From positions 1-45,895 of the forward strand of contig UCLR01000022.1 of assembly GCA_900473415.1 (NCBI GenBank): 45,895 nucleotides of DNA. The letters are read 5' to 3'. Under the pieces are notes generated by a model. The model did not search any database, was not told where the DNA came from, and saw only the letters and a list, made by a program, of their open reading frames with translations. Shown in pieces: positions 30,059 to 39,453 of this stretch. The translations under genes and the position numbers were made by a program. The DNA comes from Hyphomicrobiales bacterium. GTDB taxonomy: Bacteria; Pseudomonadota; Alphaproteobacteria; Rhizobiales; Beijerinckiaceae. Each line of letters opens with the position of its first letter. Position 1 is the stretch's first letter.

Positions 30059-32125
30059 ATGACTTGGACGATCGAGGATTCCCGCAAGCGCGTCCTTTCG
30101 GCTTGTGACAGCTATATGGACTGGGCCCTTTGGAAGCCGGGCGCCGGACAGGCCGATTATCTGCCCCATGGTGCGGACGGGTATCGGGTCCGCATGATGG
30201 TCAGGCCCCGAGCCCATCCGTCAACGCTGCTTCGGCAACTGAATAGCCTGCCCGAGGCCCAGCACGGGGATTGGCGTGCGTTTGTAAGCGCTTTGGAAGA
30301 CGCTACGAGGGGGAAGGCAGAGCGCCTCGTCACATTCTTCTACGATCCAGCGAAAGCGGTGCGGCTCTTCGATCCCAATGCTGGCGGCGGTGTCATCGAT
30401 CTGGAGGACATCTTCGATCTGGTGACCTTCGGACCTCCTCTGCCTGCAAGCGGAATGCCGGGTAAGCGTCGTGATGGAATGCGCAAGCCCAGGCGACCGG
30501 CAGTGACGACGGATGAGGCCGATGCCGGTCTGGCTGCGCCGCCTCGCCCGGTCGTTGTGGGGATCATCGATGACGGGCTCGCCTTCGGCCACGAGCGCTT
30601 TCGCCTGTCGGCGACGAAGACCCGCTTCGAAGCGGTGTGGTTGCAGGGGCCGCCCGACGATGGAGTGCTCGAGCATGGGCGCGAGATCCTCGCAACGGAT
30701 ATCGACGGTTGGTTGACCGCGAGCGCGGGCGACGAGGATGCCTTCTACGACCTGGCAGGCGTTCTCGACTTCGGCCGGTCGGGGCACAAATCGCTGGCGC
30801 AAAGGCATTCGCATGGCACGCATGTGCTTGATGAAGCCTTCGGACTGGACTTTGGCGCACAGCAGGATTGGCGCATCATCGGCGTGCAGCTGCCGATCAG
30901 TGTCGTCGCCGATTCTTCGGGCGCTTTGCTGACGCCCTTCGCCATCGACGCTGTGGCCTACATCGAACGAAAGGCGCGGCAGCTCGTCCCCGGAGCCCCG
31001 ATTGTCGTCGCGTTCAGCTACGGTTTCACGGCCGGCCCTCATGACGGCACGCATCCAATCGAGCGCGGCATCGACGAGATCGTCACGATCCATAACAATG
31101 CCTACCCGGATGCGCAGATGCGCGTGATTATTCCCGCCGGAAACAGCCACCTCGCGCGTCTCCACGCGTCCGTGCATTTTTCCGAGGCGACGGATCCGTC
31201 GAGCCAGGCCAAACTCTACTGGCGCGTGCAGCCTTGCGACACGACGCCCAGTTTCGTCGAAATCTGGCTTCCTGGAGACTACGACCCTGGTGGTCGCATC
31301 AGCGTCGCGCTGACGACCCCCGACGGGGAGGAAAGCGGCCACCTCATCGAAGGCGAGAACCAGGTGCTGACGCTGCAGCGCGATGGCCTGATCATTTGTC
31401 AGGTTTTCTTTCGCGCCGATTCCATAACGAAGCGCGGGATGTTCCTGATCGCGCTCCAGCCCACCGAGCGTCTGGATAGCGGCCCGGTCGCACCCGCCGG
31501 CTTATGGACGATCCGCCTCGCGAATCGCGGATTCGAGGGCGATTCCATCGTGGACGCGTGGATCCAACGTGACCAAACGCCGTTCGGCTATCCGCCTCGA
31601 GGCCGCCAATCGTACTTCGACCACGCCGATTATCGTCAATTCGACGAGACCGGCTGCGAAGAAGAAGAGGACGATCCGGGCTGTATCGTTCAACGCGCTG
31701 GATCGTTGAACGCAATGGCCACGGGCAGCACGCCGCTCGTCGTCGGTGGCCTGATGCATAAGGAGCTAAGGCCGCCGAAATATTCTGCCGGAGGAAAAGA
31801 CATCGATGGGTCCTGCTTCCGCCCGTCCGCGCTGGCCACCTGCGATGACTCGCTCGTGCATGGCGGTGTGATCGCCGCAGGCACTCGAAGCGGGTCGTGG
31901 GTGACCATGAACGGAACGAGCGCTGCGGGTCCTCGTCTCGCTCGTTGGATAGCTGGCCGGATGGAGGGAAATCAGGCCTCCGATCGCGATGCAGTTGAAG
32001 ATTTTGCCAAGAACGAAGAGCAGACTCTGCCGAGCCCAAGGCCGACCCCGGAGCGCGGGGGCGTTGGCCGTCTACGGCTGCCGCACCGCGATCCACAGCC
32101 GCGCCATCAGAGGCTTGAGGAATGA
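30059..32125 (+). CDS. S8 (subtilisin-like) serine peptidase without signal peptide
   Basis: A 688-residue protein, third gene of the cyclase operon (37 bp after the PAP2 gene, GGGGAG before the ATG). The catalytic triad is visible: Asp171 in VVGIIDDG, His252 in RHSHGTHV, and Ser621 in MNGTSAAGP; oxyanion Asn362 sits in IIPAGNSH. About 160 residues precede the Asp region and a 250-residue insert (about 370-615) separates Asn from Ser, far larger than subtilisin. It includes an acidic EEEEDD stretch. With no export signal it probably acts in the cytoplasm or is released with its partners. The C-terminal 50 residues are basic and proline-rich. Confidence 0.85.
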   Translation: MTWTIEDSRKRVLSACDSYMDWALWKPGAGQADYLPHGADGYRVRMMVRPRAHPSTLLRQLNSLPEAQHGDWRAFVSALEDATRGKAERLVTFFYDPAKAVRLFDPNAGGGVIDLEDIFDLVTFGPPLPASGMPGKRRDGMRKPRRPAVTTDEADAGLAAPPRPVVVGIIDDGLAFGHERFRLSATKTRFEAVWLQGPPDDGVLEHGREILATDIDGWLTASAGDEDAFYDLAGVLDFGRSGHKSLAQRHSHGTHVLDEAFGLDFGAQQDWRIIGVQLPISVVADSSGALLTPFAIDAVAYIERKARQLVPGAPIVVAFSYGFTAGPHDGTHPIERGIDEIVTIHNNAYPDAQMRVIIPAGNSHLARLHASVHFSEATDPSSQAKLYWRVQPCDTTPSFVEIWLPGDYDPGGRISVALTTPDGEESGHLIEGENQVLTLQRDGLIICQVFFRADSITKRGMFLIALQPTERLDSGPVAPAGLWTIRLANRGFEGDSIVDAWIQRDQTPFGYPPRGRQSYFDHADYRQFDETGCEEEEDDPGCIVQRAGSLNAMATGSTPLVVGGLMHKELRPPKYSAGGKDIDGSCFRPSALATCDDSLVHGGVIAAGTRSGSWVTMNGTSAAGPRLARWIAGRMEGNQASDRDAVEDFAKNEEQTLPSPRPTPERGGVGRLRLPHRDPQPRHQRLEE

Positions 32126-32131
32126 CGGAAA

Positions 32132-32154
32132 GGCCCGGCCAATCCTGGCCGGCC
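32132..32154 (+). terminator. Possible terminator of the cyclase operon
   Basis: GGCCCGGCC-AATCCT-GGCCGGCC folds into an 8-bp GC stem with one bulged C, beginning 6 bp after the protease stop. There is no U-tract, so activity is uncertain. Confidence 0.4.
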
Positions 32155-32221
32155 AGCGTCACATGCAACCGCTGACCCAGCGATGTGCGTGCGCCCCGAG
32201 TGGGCTTCCCTATGCGGAAAA

Positions 32222-32311
32222 TGGCGGACAGGGCGGGATTCGAACCCGCGATACGGTTTCCCGTATACACACTTTCCAGGCGTGCGCCTTCAACCACTCG
32301 GCCACCTGTCC
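32222..32311 (-). tRNA. tRNA-Ser (anticodon GGA)
   Basis: A 90-nt class II tRNA on the minus strand. The acceptor stem is GGACAGG with CCTGTCC, discriminator G and an encoded CCA. The D-arm GTGGCCGAGTGGTTGAAGGC is typical of tRNA-Ser; the anticodon loop CTGGAAA gives GGA for UCC/UCU codons. A long variable arm (ATACGG...CCGTAT) and the T-loop GGTTCGAATCC are present. Its 3' end faces the cyclase operon. Confidence 0.97.
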
Positions 32312-32521
32312 GGCGCGCTGCTTATGACTGCCGGCCCGCCATCTTTCAAGGCCCGAGATGCCAGCTTGTTCACAATCCTGGTAAATCCCGCTTCCTGGAT
32401 CAGGCGGGCCTGTTGCGATCCGGTGCCGGGCCGGGCACATCTGCATATGGACGAGCGATCGCAGGGGAGGTGCCTTCGGAGGAAGGTGTCCTTGCATCGC
32501 GAATCGGGAGGGAAGCGGGCA

Positions 32522-32842
32522 GTGCGGTTCTTGGTGCGGCTGATCGGTTACCTGTTTGTCGCGGCCGGCTTCATCGCGGCGGTTCTCGACGGCGCGCGCT
32601 CGATCGCCAATTCGGCCCCGCGTTTCACCGCGTTCGGCGACACCGTGGCCTCGGTGCTGCAGGAACGCTACGCGGTGATCCAGCCGGCCATCGAGCGCAA
32701 TATCCACCCGCTGCTCTGGGACCCGGTGCTGCTGACTCTGTTGCGCATGCCGGTGGCGCTCGTCGCGCTCTTCCTCGGCTTCTGCCTGCTCTGGCTAGGG
32801 CAGAGGCCGCAGCCCCGAATCGGCTTCGTCACGCGCCGGTGA
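32522..32842 (+). CDS. Small two-helix membrane protein
   Basis: About 106 residues with a GTG start at 32522, preceded by GGGAGGGAAGCGGG. MRFLVRLIGYLFVAAGFIAA begins the first transmembrane helix; a second (VALVALFLGFCLLWLGQR) lies near the C-terminus. A soluble loop of about 55 residues separates them. I know no function. An alternative ATG at 32450 would add 24 polar residues. The gene lies 84 bp before msrA on the same strand and resembles conserved small membrane proteins of Hyphomicrobiales. Confidence 0.65.
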   Translation: MRFLVRLIGYLFVAAGFIAAVLDGARSIANSAPRFTAFGDTVASVLQERYAVIQPAIERNIHPLLWDPVLLTLLRMPVALVALFLGFCLLWLGQRPQPRIGFVTRR

Positions 32843-32926
32843 AGGCGTCCCCGCCGCGAAGCCCCTGTGCGAAAGCCTTTCGGGCGCCTACATAAGCGGC
32901 CGGCTCAAGAAGAAACGGAGCGAACG

Positions 32927-33583
32927 ATGTTCTCCCTGCGCAAGAAGACCGAGATGCCGACGCCGGCCGAGGCGCTGCCTGGCCGCAGCGAGGCGATCCC
33001 CACCGCTGAGACCCATTTCGTCAACGGCCGCGCCCTCGCCGGCCCCTATCCGGAGGGGATGCGCAAGGCGCTGTTCGGTCTCGGCTGCTTCTGGGGCGCC
33101 GAGCGCAAGTTCTGGCAGAGCGGCGACGGCATCTGGGTGACCGCCGTGGGCTATGCCGGGGGCACGACGCCGAACCCCACCTATGAGGAGGTCTGCTCCG
33201 GGCTGACCGGCCACACCGAGGTCGTCCTCGTCGTCTACGATCCGGCGAAGATTTCCTACGAGGATCTGCTGAAGATCTTCTGGGAGAACCACGATCCGAC
33301 GCAGGGCATGCGCCAGGGCGGCGACATCGGCACGCAGTATCGCTCCGCGGTCTACACCCATGACGATGCCCAGAAGGCCGCCGCCGAGCAGTCGCGCGAC
33401 GAGTACCAGAATGCGCTCGCGGCGGGCGGTTACGGGCCGATCACCACCGAGATCGCCAAGGCCCCCGTGCTCTACTTCGCCGAGGACTACCACCAGCAAT
33501 ACCTCGCCAAGAATCCGGCCGGCTATTGTGGGCTGGGCGGCACCGGCGTCGCCTGCCAGATCGGGCTGGGCGTCGAGGCCTGA
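32927..33583 (+). CDS. msrA: Peptide methionine (S)-S-oxide reductase MsrA
   Basis: Repairs methionine-S-sulfoxide using thioredoxin. It has 218 residues with a 50-residue N-terminal extension before the catalytic motif GLGCFWGAE (Cys54). Resolving cysteines 201 and 210 are in [24 protein letters not shown] is the conserved substrate-pocket segment. The start at 32927 follows CGGAGCGAACG; there is no signal peptide, so it is cytosolic. It is monocistronic or coupled to the upstream small membrane gene. Confidence 0.96.
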   Translation: MFSLRKKTEMPTPAEALPGRSEAIPTAETHFVNGRALAGPYPEGMRKALFGLGCFWGAERKFWQSGDGIWVTAVGYAGGTTPNPTYEEVCSGLTGHTEVVLVVYDPAKISYEDLLKIFWENHDPTQGMRQGGDIGTQYRSAVYTHDDAQKAAAEQSRDEYQNALAAGGYGPITTEIAKAPVLYFAEDYHQQYLAKNPAGYCGLGGTGVACQIGLGVEA

Positions 33584-33610
33584 GCGCCGAACGTTTCGCT
33601 GGAGCAAATT

Positions 33611-33690
33611 CCGTCATTCCGGGCCTGGCTCGGAATGGCGACCCGCCTGGGTGCAAAGCACGATCCTGGTTCCCGATATGTTCTTGCGTT
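33611..33690. repeat. Degenerate REP-like element
   Basis: CCGTCATTCCG (33611-33621) and CGGAATG (33631-33637) make a short inverted repeat, followed by GGCGACCCGCCTGGGTG and GATCCTGGTTCCCGATATG. It resembles a decayed copy of the intergenic palindromic family near 16441 and 45810. It lies between msrA and comM. Confidence 0.5.
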
Positions 33691-33740
33691 GCCGCTGAGG
33701 TCCCGCTAATCTTCCCTTGGGGAACGGGGCTGGGCTTGAG

Positions 33741-35294
33741 ATGGTGACGCGGGTCGCGACGGTGGCGTTCGAGGGCATCGAGGCGCGCGCCGTCGATGTC
33801 CAGGTTCAGGTCGCCGCCGGCGGCGTCGCCTTCATCCTGGTCGGCCTGCCCGACAAGGCGGTCGCCGAGAGCCGGGAGCGCGTTCGCGCAGCTCTCATCG
33901 CCTCGGGGCTCGCGCTGCCCGCGAAGCGCATCACCGTCAATCTCGCCCCGGCCGATCTTCCCAAAGAAGGAAGTCACTACGACTTGCCCATCGCGCTCGC
34001 CGTCATGGCTGCGATCGGCGCCATCCCGCCAGATGCGCTGGCGGGCTACACTGTGCTGGGCGAGCTGGCGCTCGACGGTTCGATCGCGGCCGTGGCCGGC
34101 GTCCTGCCGGCGGCGATCGCGGCTTATGCCAGGGGGCAGGGGCTGATCTGCCCGGCCGCCTGCGGCCCGGAAGCGGCCTGGGCCGCGGCGGATGCCGACA
34201 TCCTGGCGCCTCGCTCGCTGATCCAGCTCGCCAATCATTTCAAGGGCACCCAGCTGATGGCGCGGCCGGAGCCGGCCGTGGCGCGCCAGGCCGGGCTCCT
34301 GCCCGATCTCGCCGACATCAAGGGGCAGGAGAGCGCAAGACGCGCGCTGGAGATCGCCGCGGCGGGCGGGCACAACTTGCTGCTCAACGGCCCTCCGGGT
34401 GCCGGCAAGTCGATGCTGGCGAGCCGTCTTCCCTCGATCCTGCCGCCGCTCGCGCCGCGCGAGCTGCTTGAGGTCTCGATGGTGTTGTCGGTGGCGGGCC
34501 ATCTCGCCGAGGGCGCGCTGACGGATCGGCGTCCCTTCCGCGCACCGCATCACTCGGCCTCGATGGCGGCGCTGGTCGGCGGTGGGTTGCAGGCGAAGCC
34601 TGGCGAGGTCTCGCTCGCCCATCATGGCGTGCTCTTCCTCGACGAGCTGCCGGAGTTCCAGCCGCAGGTGTTGGATGCACTGCGCCAGCCGATGGAGACC
34701 GGCGACGTGCTGATCTCCCGCGCCAATCATCGCGCCTCCTATCCCGCCCGCTTCCAGCTCGTCGCGGCGATGAATCCGTGCCGCTGCGGCAATGCGACGG
34801 AGCCCGGCTATGCCTGCAAGCGCCAGCCGAACGAGCGTTGCATGGCGCAATACCAGTCCCGCATCTCCGGCCCGATGCTGGACCGCATCGATATCGCGAT
34901 CGACGTGCCTGCCGTGACGGCCGCCGATCTGATCCGCCCCGCTACCGGCGAGAGCTCGGCGGTGGTGGCCGCCCGCGTCGCCGAGGCGCGGCGGCTGCAG
35001 AGGGCGCGCTTCGAGGGGCTGGGATTAGCGGAGCGCGGGCTAGGGCATGTCACCACCAACGCCGGCTGCCCGGTGCCGGTGCTCGAAGAGATCGCGCAGC
35101 CGGACAAGGCCGGCCTCGCCCTGCTGCGCGACGCCGCCGAGGCGATGCGCCTGACCGCGCGTGCCTATCACCGGGTGCTGAAGGTCGCCCGCACCCTGGC
35201 CGATCTCGATGGCGAGGCCAGGGTCGGCCGGCTGCATCTGGCAGAGGCCTTGTCCTATCGCTCACGCGGCGAGCAACTCGTCCAGGCGGCCTGA
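33741..35294 (+). CDS. comM: YifB/ComM-type Mg-chelatase-like AAA+ ATPase
   Basis: Hexameric AAA+ helicase that aids branch migration of incoming DNA in natural transformation (ComM). The protein has 517 residues (E. coli YifB 506). The N-terminal Lon-protease-like domain (MVTRVATVAFEGIEARAVDV) is followed by Walker A GPPGAGKSM, Walker B GVLFLDELPEF, and a cysteine-rich insert MNPCRCG...YACKRQPNERC of zinc-finger type. The C-terminal domain (ARAYHRVLKVARTLADLDG) is complete. The start at 33741 is chosen from family alignment; an ATG 24 bp upstream is possible. Confidence 0.94.
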   Translation: MVTRVATVAFEGIEARAVDVQVQVAAGGVAFILVGLPDKAVAESRERVRAALIASGLALPAKRITVNLAPADLPKEGSHYDLPIALAVMAAIGAIPPDALAGYTVLGELALDGSIAAVAGVLPAAIAAYARGQGLICPAACGPEAAWAAADADILAPRSLIQLANHFKGTQLMARPEPAVARQAGLLPDLADIKGQESARRALEIAAAGGHNLLLNGPPGAGKSMLASRLPSILPPLAPRELLEVSMVLSVAGHLAEGALTDRRPFRAPHHSASMAALVGGGLQAKPGEVSLAHHGVLFLDELPEFQPQVLDALRQPMETGDVLISRANHRASYPARFQLVAAMNPCRCGNATEPGYACKRQPNERCMAQYQSRISGPMLDRIDIAIDVPAVTAADLIRPATGESSAVVAARVAEARRLQRARFEGLGLAERGLGHVTTNAGCPVPVLEEIAQPDKAGLALLRDAAEAMRLTARAYHRVLKVARTLADLDGEARVGRLHLAEALSYRSRGEQLVQAA

Positions 35295-35399
35295 GACGGC
35301 GCCGCAGAGGCCTCAGCATTAACCAACTCTGCAGGGCCCCGGGGCAATTTACGAGAATTCCAGGTGCCTTTCTCAAGGCGCACAGGCTAGATCGAAGGC

Positions 35400-37505
35400 A
35401 TGGCGTCCTCGATCGGGTCCTGGCTGGTCGTCGTGGCTGCACTGCTGGCTCTCCCAGCGGCCGCCGCGATCATATGGCTGCTGCGGCAGCGGGAGGAGCT
35501 GCGTGCGAAGTGGAACGCCGCGACCCGGGACGCGGAGACCTTCTCCGATCAGGTCTGGCAACTGTCCGAGCGAGAGGAGCGCTATCGCAGCCTGGTCGAG
35601 GCGCAGGGCGACCTGATCGTGCGGCGCGACGGCGGGCGCATCGTCTACGCCAACGCCGCCTATGCCACCCTGTTCGGCGTGTCGGCAGATGATCTGATCG
35701 GCAGCCGCATGAAGTTGCCCCGGCTCGCCAGCCGGCCGATCGTGGTGCTGGAAGGCGGCGCGCGCAGCTTCGACGAATGCATGGCGACCCATCAGGGTGA
35801 GCGCTGGATCTCCTGGGTGGAAACCGCGGTGCTGGGGCCCGAGGGGCACAAGGTGATCCAGCGCGTCGGCCGCGACATCACGGCCCGGATCGCGGCAGAG
35901 GATCAACTCGTCGGAGCCCGCGCCCAGGCGGAAGCCGCCAACGAGGCGAAGTCGCGCTTTCTCGCCACGGTCAGCCACGAGTTCCGCACGCCGCTCAACG
36001 GCATCCTCGGCATGGCCGATCTCCTTTCCGATACCGGTCTCAATGCCGAGCAGGCGACCTATACCGAGGCGCTGCGTAGCTCGGGCGAGGCGTTGCTGGC
36101 GTTGATCGACGGCATCCTCGACGTCGCCAAGGTCGAGGCCGGAAAGCTGGAACTGGTCGAGGAGCCCTTCGACCTCGTGCCGTTGATCGAGACGGTCACA
36201 GAGCTGATGGCGCCCCGCGCCCAGGCCAAGGGCATCGAGCTCGCCGCCCATGTCGCGCCGGACCTCCCGGCGCGCCTCGTCGGCGACCGCGACCGGCTGC
36301 GCCAGATCCTGCTCAACCTCGTCGGCAATGCGGTGAAGTTCACCGGGTGCGGCGGCGTGGGCCTGAGCCTTCGTCGAGAGGGGACGGGCATCGAGATCGT
36401 CGTCGCTGATACCGGGCCCGGGATTCCGGCCGACAGGCTCGAGCTCATCTTCAGCGAGTTCGAACAGTTCGAGGCCGGCGCCGGAGAACGACAATCCGGC
36501 ACGGGCCTCGGCCTCGCGATTGTCCGCCGTCTCGTCGGCCTGATGGGCGGTGAAGTGCGCGCGGAAAGCCAGCCTGGCGAGGGGGCAACCTTCCGCCTCG
36601 TCCTGCCTTTGCCGGCCGCGCCAGGCGCTGCCGCGATCCCGGTGCCGCACTGGCCGCGCCAGCACGTCCTGCTCGTCGCCCCCTCCGCTTTTGCCGCGGG
36701 CTTCCTTGCCGAGACGATCCGCGCAACCGGCGCGGTTGTCTCCGTCGCGACCACGGCGGAGGCCGCCAGCGCCAGGCTCGGGGAGACCGCGACGAAGGGG
36801 CAGGGCGCCATCACCGCCGTGCTGGTCGACCACGCGCTGGGAGATGCGCCGGCGAAGGACCTCGCCGAGGCTGCGCGTGCGGCTGGAATCGCCGATTGCC
36901 TCATTCTGCTCTCGCCTTTCGAGCGGAGGCTGTTCGGCCAGCCGCAGGCTGCCGGCTTCTCCGGTTTCCTGATCAAGCCGGTGCGGATGCGCTCGCTTTA
37001 TGAGCGGCTCGGCGCCGGCTTTCCGCAGGTTTCGCCCGCCCCCGGCGCCCGGCCGGCGGTCGGGGCTGGGCCGCGCCCCGTCGGAGTGGGTCTCACGATC
37101 CTCGTGGCGGAGGACAATGAGATCAATGCCCTGCTCGTGACCCGCACGCTCGAACGATTCGGCTGCACCGCCTTCTGGGCGCGCGATGGGCGCGAGGCCG
37201 TTCAACGTGTGGAGGCGAGCTTTGCCGGCACGGCACCGCCGCTCGATCTCGCCCTTCTCGATGTCAGGATGCCGAGCATGACCGGGCTCGAATGCGCGCG
37301 GGAGATCCGCACGCTGGAAAGCAGGCTCGGCCGGGCAAAACCCATGCCGCTCGTCGCGGTCACGGCCAATGTCGCGGCGGCCGACCGCGAGGCCGCTTTC
37401 GCCGCCGGCATGGACGATTGCCTGGCCAAACCGCTGGAGCGCGCAGCACTGTTGCGTTGGCTGAAGCAGCTGTCGCGGCCGCCGGCCGGCAGTCTTAGCG
37501 CTTGA
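35400..37505 (+). CDS. Hybrid sensor histidine kinase with a degenerate and an intact receiver
   Basis: A 701-residue protein: one N-terminal transmembrane helix (8-27), a PAS domain (about 60-165), HisKA with phospho-His193 in ATVSHEFRTPLNGIL, HATPase_c with N box LLNLVGNAVKFT and G boxes VVADTGPGIP and SGTGLGLAI. A receiver-like domain follows (about 420-535) in which the acidic pair is lost (VLLVAPS), so it is probably inactive, then a complete receiver (about 565-695; VAEDNEIN, phospho-Asp in LLDVRMP, VTANV, KPLE). No Hpt domain is visible, so output passes to an unlinked partner. Signal unknown. Confidence 0.92.
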   Translation: MASSIGSWLVVVAALLALPAAAAIIWLLRQREELRAKWNAATRDAETFSDQVWQLSEREERYRSLVEAQGDLIVRRDGGRIVYANAAYATLFGVSADDLIGSRMKLPRLASRPIVVLEGGARSFDECMATHQGERWISWVETAVLGPEGHKVIQRVGRDITARIAAEDQLVGARAQAEAANEAKSRFLATVSHEFRTPLNGILGMADLLSDTGLNAEQATYTEALRSSGEALLALIDGILDVAKVEAGKLELVEEPFDLVPLIETVTELMAPRAQAKGIELAAHVAPDLPARLVGDRDRLRQILLNLVGNAVKFTGCGGVGLSLRREGTGIEIVVADTGPGIPADRLELIFSEFEQFEAGAGERQSGTGLGLAIVRRLVGLMGGEVRAESQPGEGATFRLVLPLPAAPGAAAIPVPHWPRQHVLLVAPSAFAAGFLAETIRATGAVVSVATTAEAASARLGETATKGQGAITAVLVDHALGDAPAKDLAEAARAAGIADCLILLSPFERRLFGQPQAAGFSGFLIKPVRMRSLYERLGAGFPQVSPAPGARPAVGAGPRPVGVGLTILVAEDNEINALLVTRTLERFGCTAFWARDGREAVQRVEASFAGTAPPLDLALLDVRMPSMTGLECAREIRTLESRLGRAKPMPLVAVTANVAAADREAAFAAGMDDCLAKPLERAALLRWLKQLSRPPAGSLSA

Positions 37506-37602
37506 CGATCGTCATCGCTTCGACGCAGTTTTGTCGCGAAGTTGTAAGATCGTCAGAGCAAGCCTGCCCATAGGCCGGATGAGGCTGAGGGAAGACAACG
37601 CG

Positions 37603-38580
37603 ATGGCCTTGCAGGGCTTCGAAGCCAAGACTGCGCTGCTCGCACGCCGGGGCGCGGCGTCGGCCCGGTTCTCAGCCGGCAATCCTTTCATGCGCTTCGC
37701 ACCGATGAGCCTGATCCCGGGGGGCAAGATGCGCCGATTAGGCGCCGAGCCAGGTGAGGCACCGCCGCTGTCCGGCACGCTGGGCCGGCTCGGCTCGCTG
37801 GAAGTCCGTCTGGCGCGCGGCCCGCGCGAAATCTGGCGGGCGCAGCGCCTTCGCTATCGCGTCTTCTACCAGGAGATGTCGGCCAAGCCCGACGTCGTCT
37901 CGCGCATGTTCCGCCGCGATGCCGACCGCTTCGACAAGGCCTGCGACCATCTTCTCGTCATCGACCATGCCGCTCGCGGCCGCTTCGGCGGTATCAAGCC
38001 CAAGGTTGTCGGCACCTATCGGCTGATGCGCCAGAGCGCGGCCGAGCGCATCGGCGGCTTCTACACCCAGGGCGAGTTCGACCTCGCGCCGATGCTGGCA
38101 CGACACCCCGGCCAGCGCTTCCTGGAGCTCGGCCGCTCCTGCGTGCTGAAGCCCTATCGCACCAAGCGGACGGTGGAATTGCTCTGGTCCGGCATCTGGG
38201 CCTATCTGCAGCATCATCGCATCGACGCGATGTTCGGTTGCGCTTCCTTCGACGGCACGGACCCGGACGCGCTCGCCCTGCCGTTGAGCTTCCTGCATCA
38301 CAGTGCGCGCTCGGAGGGGGAGTGGAGCGCGACCGCCCATGCCGAGCACTATGTCGGCATGGACCGCCTGCCGGCCGAGATGGTCGACGCCAAGCTCGCG
38401 CTGAAGCAGATGCCGCCGCTGATCAAGGGCTATCTCAGGCTCGGCGCGCGCTTCGGCACCGGCGCGGTGGTCGACCGCCAGTTCGGCACGACGGACGTCC
38501 TTGTGGTCCTGCCCGTCGCGGCGATCGACAAGCGCTATGCCAACTATTATGGCGGCGAGACCCCGCGCCACGCGGCCTGA
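37603..38580 (+). CDS. olsB: OlsB-like L-ornithine N-alpha-acyltransferase
   Basis: OlsB joins a 3-hydroxyacyl group from ACP to ornithine, giving lyso-ornithine lipid, a phosphorus-free membrane lipid used under phosphate limitation. The 325-residue GNAT-fold protein shows AQRLRYRVFYQEMSA, CDHLLVIDH, and LELGRSCVLKPYRTKRTVE, the family's core. The start at 37603 follows GAGGGAAG; ATGs at 37531 and 37579 give longer forms. The N-terminal 75 residues are variable. OlsA is not adjacent, as is often so outside Rhizobiaceae. The gene converges on an SDR gene with 6 bp between. Confidence 0.85.
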   Translation: MALQGFEAKTALLARRGAASARFSAGNPFMRFAPMSLIPGGKMRRLGAEPGEAPPLSGTLGRLGSLEVRLARGPREIWRAQRLRYRVFYQEMSAKPDVVSRMFRRDADRFDKACDHLLVIDHAARGRFGGIKPKVVGTYRLMRQSAAERIGGFYTQGEFDLAPMLARHPGQRFLELGRSCVLKPYRTKRTVELLWSGIWAYLQHHRIDAMFGCASFDGTDPDALALPLSFLHHSARSEGEWSATAHAEHYVGMDRLPAEMVDAKLALKQMPPLIKGYLRLGARFGTGAVVDRQFGTTDVLVVLPVAAIDKRYANYYGGETPRHAA

Positions 38581-38586
38581 GATGGG

Positions 38587-39453
38587 CTATTCCCCGGCGG
38601 CCGCCAGCGCCCGCAGCGCCTCACGATAGGTCGGATAGCGAAACGTGTAGCCGAGTTCGCGCTTCACCAGTGCGTTTGAGACGCGCTTGCTCTCGCCGTA
38701 AAAGCTCGCCGCCATCGGCGAAAGCTGCGCCTGCTCGAACGGTATTTCGGGCGGCGGCTCGAGCCCCGTGAGCTCTGCCGCGAAGCTGATCACATCCTGC
38801 GGCGGGCCGGGCTCGTCATCGGTGACGTTGTAGATCGCGCCGTTGCGGGGGTGTTCCAACGAGGCCATCAGGGCACCGGCGATGTCGTCGACATGGATGC
38901 GGTTGAAGACCTGCCCGGGCTTGATCAGTCGCGTCGCCGTCCCCTCGCGCAGCTTGGTGATGGCGTTGCGACCGGGGCCGTAGATGCCTGAAAGCCGGAA
39001 GATCTGCACGGGCTTGCCGCTCTCACGCCCGAGTGTAAGCCAGTCCTGCTCGATCGCGACGCGCTGGCGGGTGCGGGCATTGCTCGGCTTCACTGGTATC
39101 GCCTCGTCGATCCAGGCACCGCCCTGGTCGCCATAGACGCCGATGGTCGAGAGATAGCCGATCCAGCGCAGGCGCGGCGCTGAAACGAGCGCGTTCCGCA
39201 GCAGTCGAAGCGCAGCATCGCCGTCTTCCGCCGGCTGCACGGAGACGAGCACGGCATCCGCCTCCGCCACCGTTTTTTCCAGGGCCGGTGACACGGAAAG
39301 ACCGTCGAAGACCAGCGTCGGAAGGCCGTCGCGGCTGAGCCGCTCCGCCTTCGCGGCCGTGCGCACCGTACCGGTGACGGCCCAGCTGCGGACCAGTGCG
39401 GCGCGCGCGAAGAAGCCGGCCGAATAGCCGAGGCCGAGGATCAGGATGTTCAT
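38587..39453 (-). CDS. NAD(P)-dependent epimerase/SDR-family protein
   Basis: Extended-SDR-like protein of 288 residues beginning MNILILGLGYSAGFFARAAL, a Rossmann dinucleotide-binding site (GxGYxxG). WIGYLSTIGVYGDQGG carries the Ser-Thr and Tyr of an atypical active site, and HVDDIAGALMASLEHP and YNVTDDEPGPPQDV match YeeZ/SPO-type atypical epimerases. Substrate unknown. The ATG overlaps the queG stop by 4 bp, so it is the last gene of fzlA-queG-SDR. Confidence 0.85.
   Translation of the reverse strand: MNILILGLGYSAGFFARAALVRSWAVTGTVRTAAKAERLSRDGLPTLVFDGLSVSPALEKTVAEADAVLVSVQPAEDGDAALRLLRNALVSAPRLRWIGYLSTIGVYGDQGGAWIDEAIPVKPSNARTRQRVAIEQDWLTLGRESGKPVQIFRLSGIYGPGRNAITKLREGTATRLIKPGQVFNRIHVDDIAGALMASLEHPRNGAIYNVTDDEPGPPQDVISFAAELTGLEPPPEIPFEQAQLSPMAASFYGESKRVSNALVKRELGYTFRYPTYREALRALAAAGE

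Noticed and set aside
32222..32311. tRNA-Ser as the attachment site of an integrated island carrying the cyclase operon
   Set aside because: No integrase, and I could not find a duplicated tRNA 3' end to the left of the operon. The different codon use still hints at transfer, but not by this route.
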